Below are positions 62,501 to 64,000 of a stretch of 64,000 nucleotides of DNA, in pieces. The notes beneath the pieces were generated by a model. The model had not been told where the DNA came from. It was given only the letters and a program-made list of their open reading frames with translations, and did no database searches. How positions within the stretch are numbered: position 1 is the stretch's first letter; each line of letters starts with the position of its first letter. The translations under genes and the position numbers were made by a program. This DNA comes from Strix aluco. Its lineage: Eukaryota; Chordata; Aves; Strigiformes; Strigidae. The stretch spans positions 24,890,029 to 24,954,028 of the forward strand of contig NC_133933.1 of the NCBI RefSeq assembly GCF_031877795.1. Direction: 5' to 3'.

Positions 62501-64000
62501 TGTGGGGAGAGGAATTTTATCAAAACCAGGGTGAAAGATGCCTTTTTGCAGTAGCCTTGATGTGATAGGAGGTGTGTTGCTGGGATGCTACTAATGAATG
62601 CATTTTTTAACTCTGAGTTCTGCATGTGGTGGAGTTTTCTTGGTTCTTCAAACAGGCTGTCTGAGAAACCTTGTACTTGGAGCAAGTAGATGTGTGCAGT
62701 TCAGAAAGTTAGTATGTTGGCCAGGCCACGTTTACAGTGATCTAACTTGATAAAGCAGACTGAAAAGAATTGTAAATATTTTTTTAGAATGCTAGCATTA
62801 ATAGAATATAAAAAAATATAAGGGGGCACTCATTTAAAGTTGCTCAGGATTATGTCAGCTAAAAAGATTTTGCTGCAGTGCATTAGTATCGCAGATAAAT
62901 GATTCATTACATTTGCCAGTCTGGCCTGTTTAAAGGTGTGATTTAAAAAAGCAAACTTCCAGAGCAAATCTTTATAAATCTGATCTGAACTCTGATAATT
63001 ATTTTTTCCAACAAAACAGTGTAACAGCTCCCAGTTGCAAATGTGTAGTCATTTTAGCATTTGCTGTTTATGGTCACTTTTTGCCATACTTAATCTCAAT
63101 TTAATTTTTCGGTTGTTTTGATGGAGAGGAAAAAGTCCTTTGATAGTGTATCTGTACATATAGTGTTAGAAAAAATGATTTGCCATATGCCATTTTTTTT
63201 CTGTCTTTGCAGTCAAGTGATTCTGTTATCATAAAATCTCCTCTGAAGTACAAAACCAAAGCAGTACGGGGAGCTGCAGCAGCGTTTCAGGAGCCAATGA
63301 GACTGGCAGCTTACTGTGAATGTTAACACGATACTGCTATTTGTTAGCTTGGAAATACCATTTGCTGTTTTTTCCCTGATCCGAATGTCTTTGGAAATAG
63401 GGTGATGCAGGGATTTTCCTATTCATCAGCTTTCCATTTTTTCCTGTGAATTTCCTTTCTCGCTCTGAGGCAGTCATTCAGGCCATGGGGACTCTGATTG
63501 CTAGCAGCGCTGCCAAATTTCCTACAAGAGCAAATTTGGATCTGCTGTTTTATCTTCTACACTTGCCCTTGGGAATGAAGGAGGTAGGGGTGAGTGGGGA
63601 TTGTATGAGATGATTTGGCCTTATGAAACAGTTCTAAAACAATGCCTCAGTTTACATGTAGGGGTGAAAAAAATCTCGTATTTCTAGAACACAAGATGAT
63701 GCTGGTCCTTCAGGTTGGATATACAGCCTCTCCTTTCACCATCTGAAGACTACTCGTTCTTGCTCCCTTACAGCCTTGTCAGTCTATACTTATCTCCTCC
63801 TCTGACCTATTTTCAAAAGTACTTACCTGAAAATAAAACGAACAGGTGAACTGATGCCTTTTCTGGGAGATTCTCTAGGAAGCTACAAGGCACTTAAAAA
63901 AATGTTTAATGTGCTTCTTTTGTAATTTGGCTCCTGTGCAGCCTTCTACAGATCATCTGGTCTATCTGTCTGGATCAGCTAGCTTTTAAGAAAATTCTTC
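59546..64000. other. Intron 1 of the CpG-island gene, last part
   Basis: No supported exon. A block at 62,870-63,190 with many AT cores and no repeat similarity is a candidate conserved element. A strong acceptor-like site ends at 63,213 (T run, CTGTCTTTGCAG), but the following sequence stops at once in the phase left by the first coding exon. Confidence 0.4.

Noticed and set aside
63190-63330. Exon-like piece after CTGTCTTTGCAG at 63,213
   Set aside because: In phase 1, as left by the exon at 49,788, it reads into TGA at the second codon. It could fit only after an intermediate exon, for which there is no evidence.
1-64000. RNA genes, CRISPR arrays, prokaryotic operons
   Set aside because: No tRNA-like cloverleaf, rRNA block, regular spacer-repeat array or bacterial gene layout was recognised by eye; a covariance-model search would be needed for small RNAs.

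Overview
The window looks like avian nuclear DNA, probably from a passerine. The signs are many CR1 LINE fragments with the usual 3' octamer tail, an ERVL-type retrovirus fossil of the kind common in passerine genomes, compact intron-rich genes and a GC-rich CpG-island promoter. No RNA gene, CRISPR array or prokaryotic feature was seen.

Left third (1-25,980): a gene cluster built by repeated duplication. A 12,341-base unit occurs twice in tandem, and the two copies are almost identical up to about 10,250 / 22,590 (six substitutions noticed by eye). Each copy carries, on the minus strand, an intact-looking gene for a RhoGAP of the TAGAP/ARHGAP20 type. About 16 exons could be placed from splice sites and phase continuity. 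The protein has an MGQANCC start (possible lipid anchor), a PH-like domain, a short RA-like stretch, a full RhoGAP domain with the GIFRR arginine-finger motif, and a charged C-terminal tail. An ERVL fossil sits in intron 2 in both copies. A second LTR lies across the junction of the units, and base 1 of the window falls inside the same LTR, so the array probably continues to the left. Past about 22,590 the similarity drops abruptly to roughly 90%. A displaced fragment holding part of one RhoGAP exon follows (23,461-23,967), then an inverted, much older relic of the gene's 3' end (about 24,170-25,800) that still keeps several splice sites, the poly(A) signal and a shared CR1 insertion. At least three ages of duplication are therefore stacked here.

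Middle (25,980-48,780): about 23 kb of AT-rich DNA with no recognisable gene, a few CR1 fragments, and some AT-rich blocks that could be conserved non-coding elements.

Right third (48,780-64,000): a CpG island of about 1.3 kb with a short first coding exon on the plus strand (49,668-49,788). It encodes a signal-peptide-like N-terminus and ends in a perfect splice donor. The rest of the window would be its first intron (>14 kb), with several CR1 pieces including a 1.7-kb 5'-truncated CR1 at about 56,255-57,935. The protein could not be identified from this exon alone.

Most long open frames in the GC-rich parts are shadows. Exon coordinates come from reading splice signals by eye and should be taken as models.
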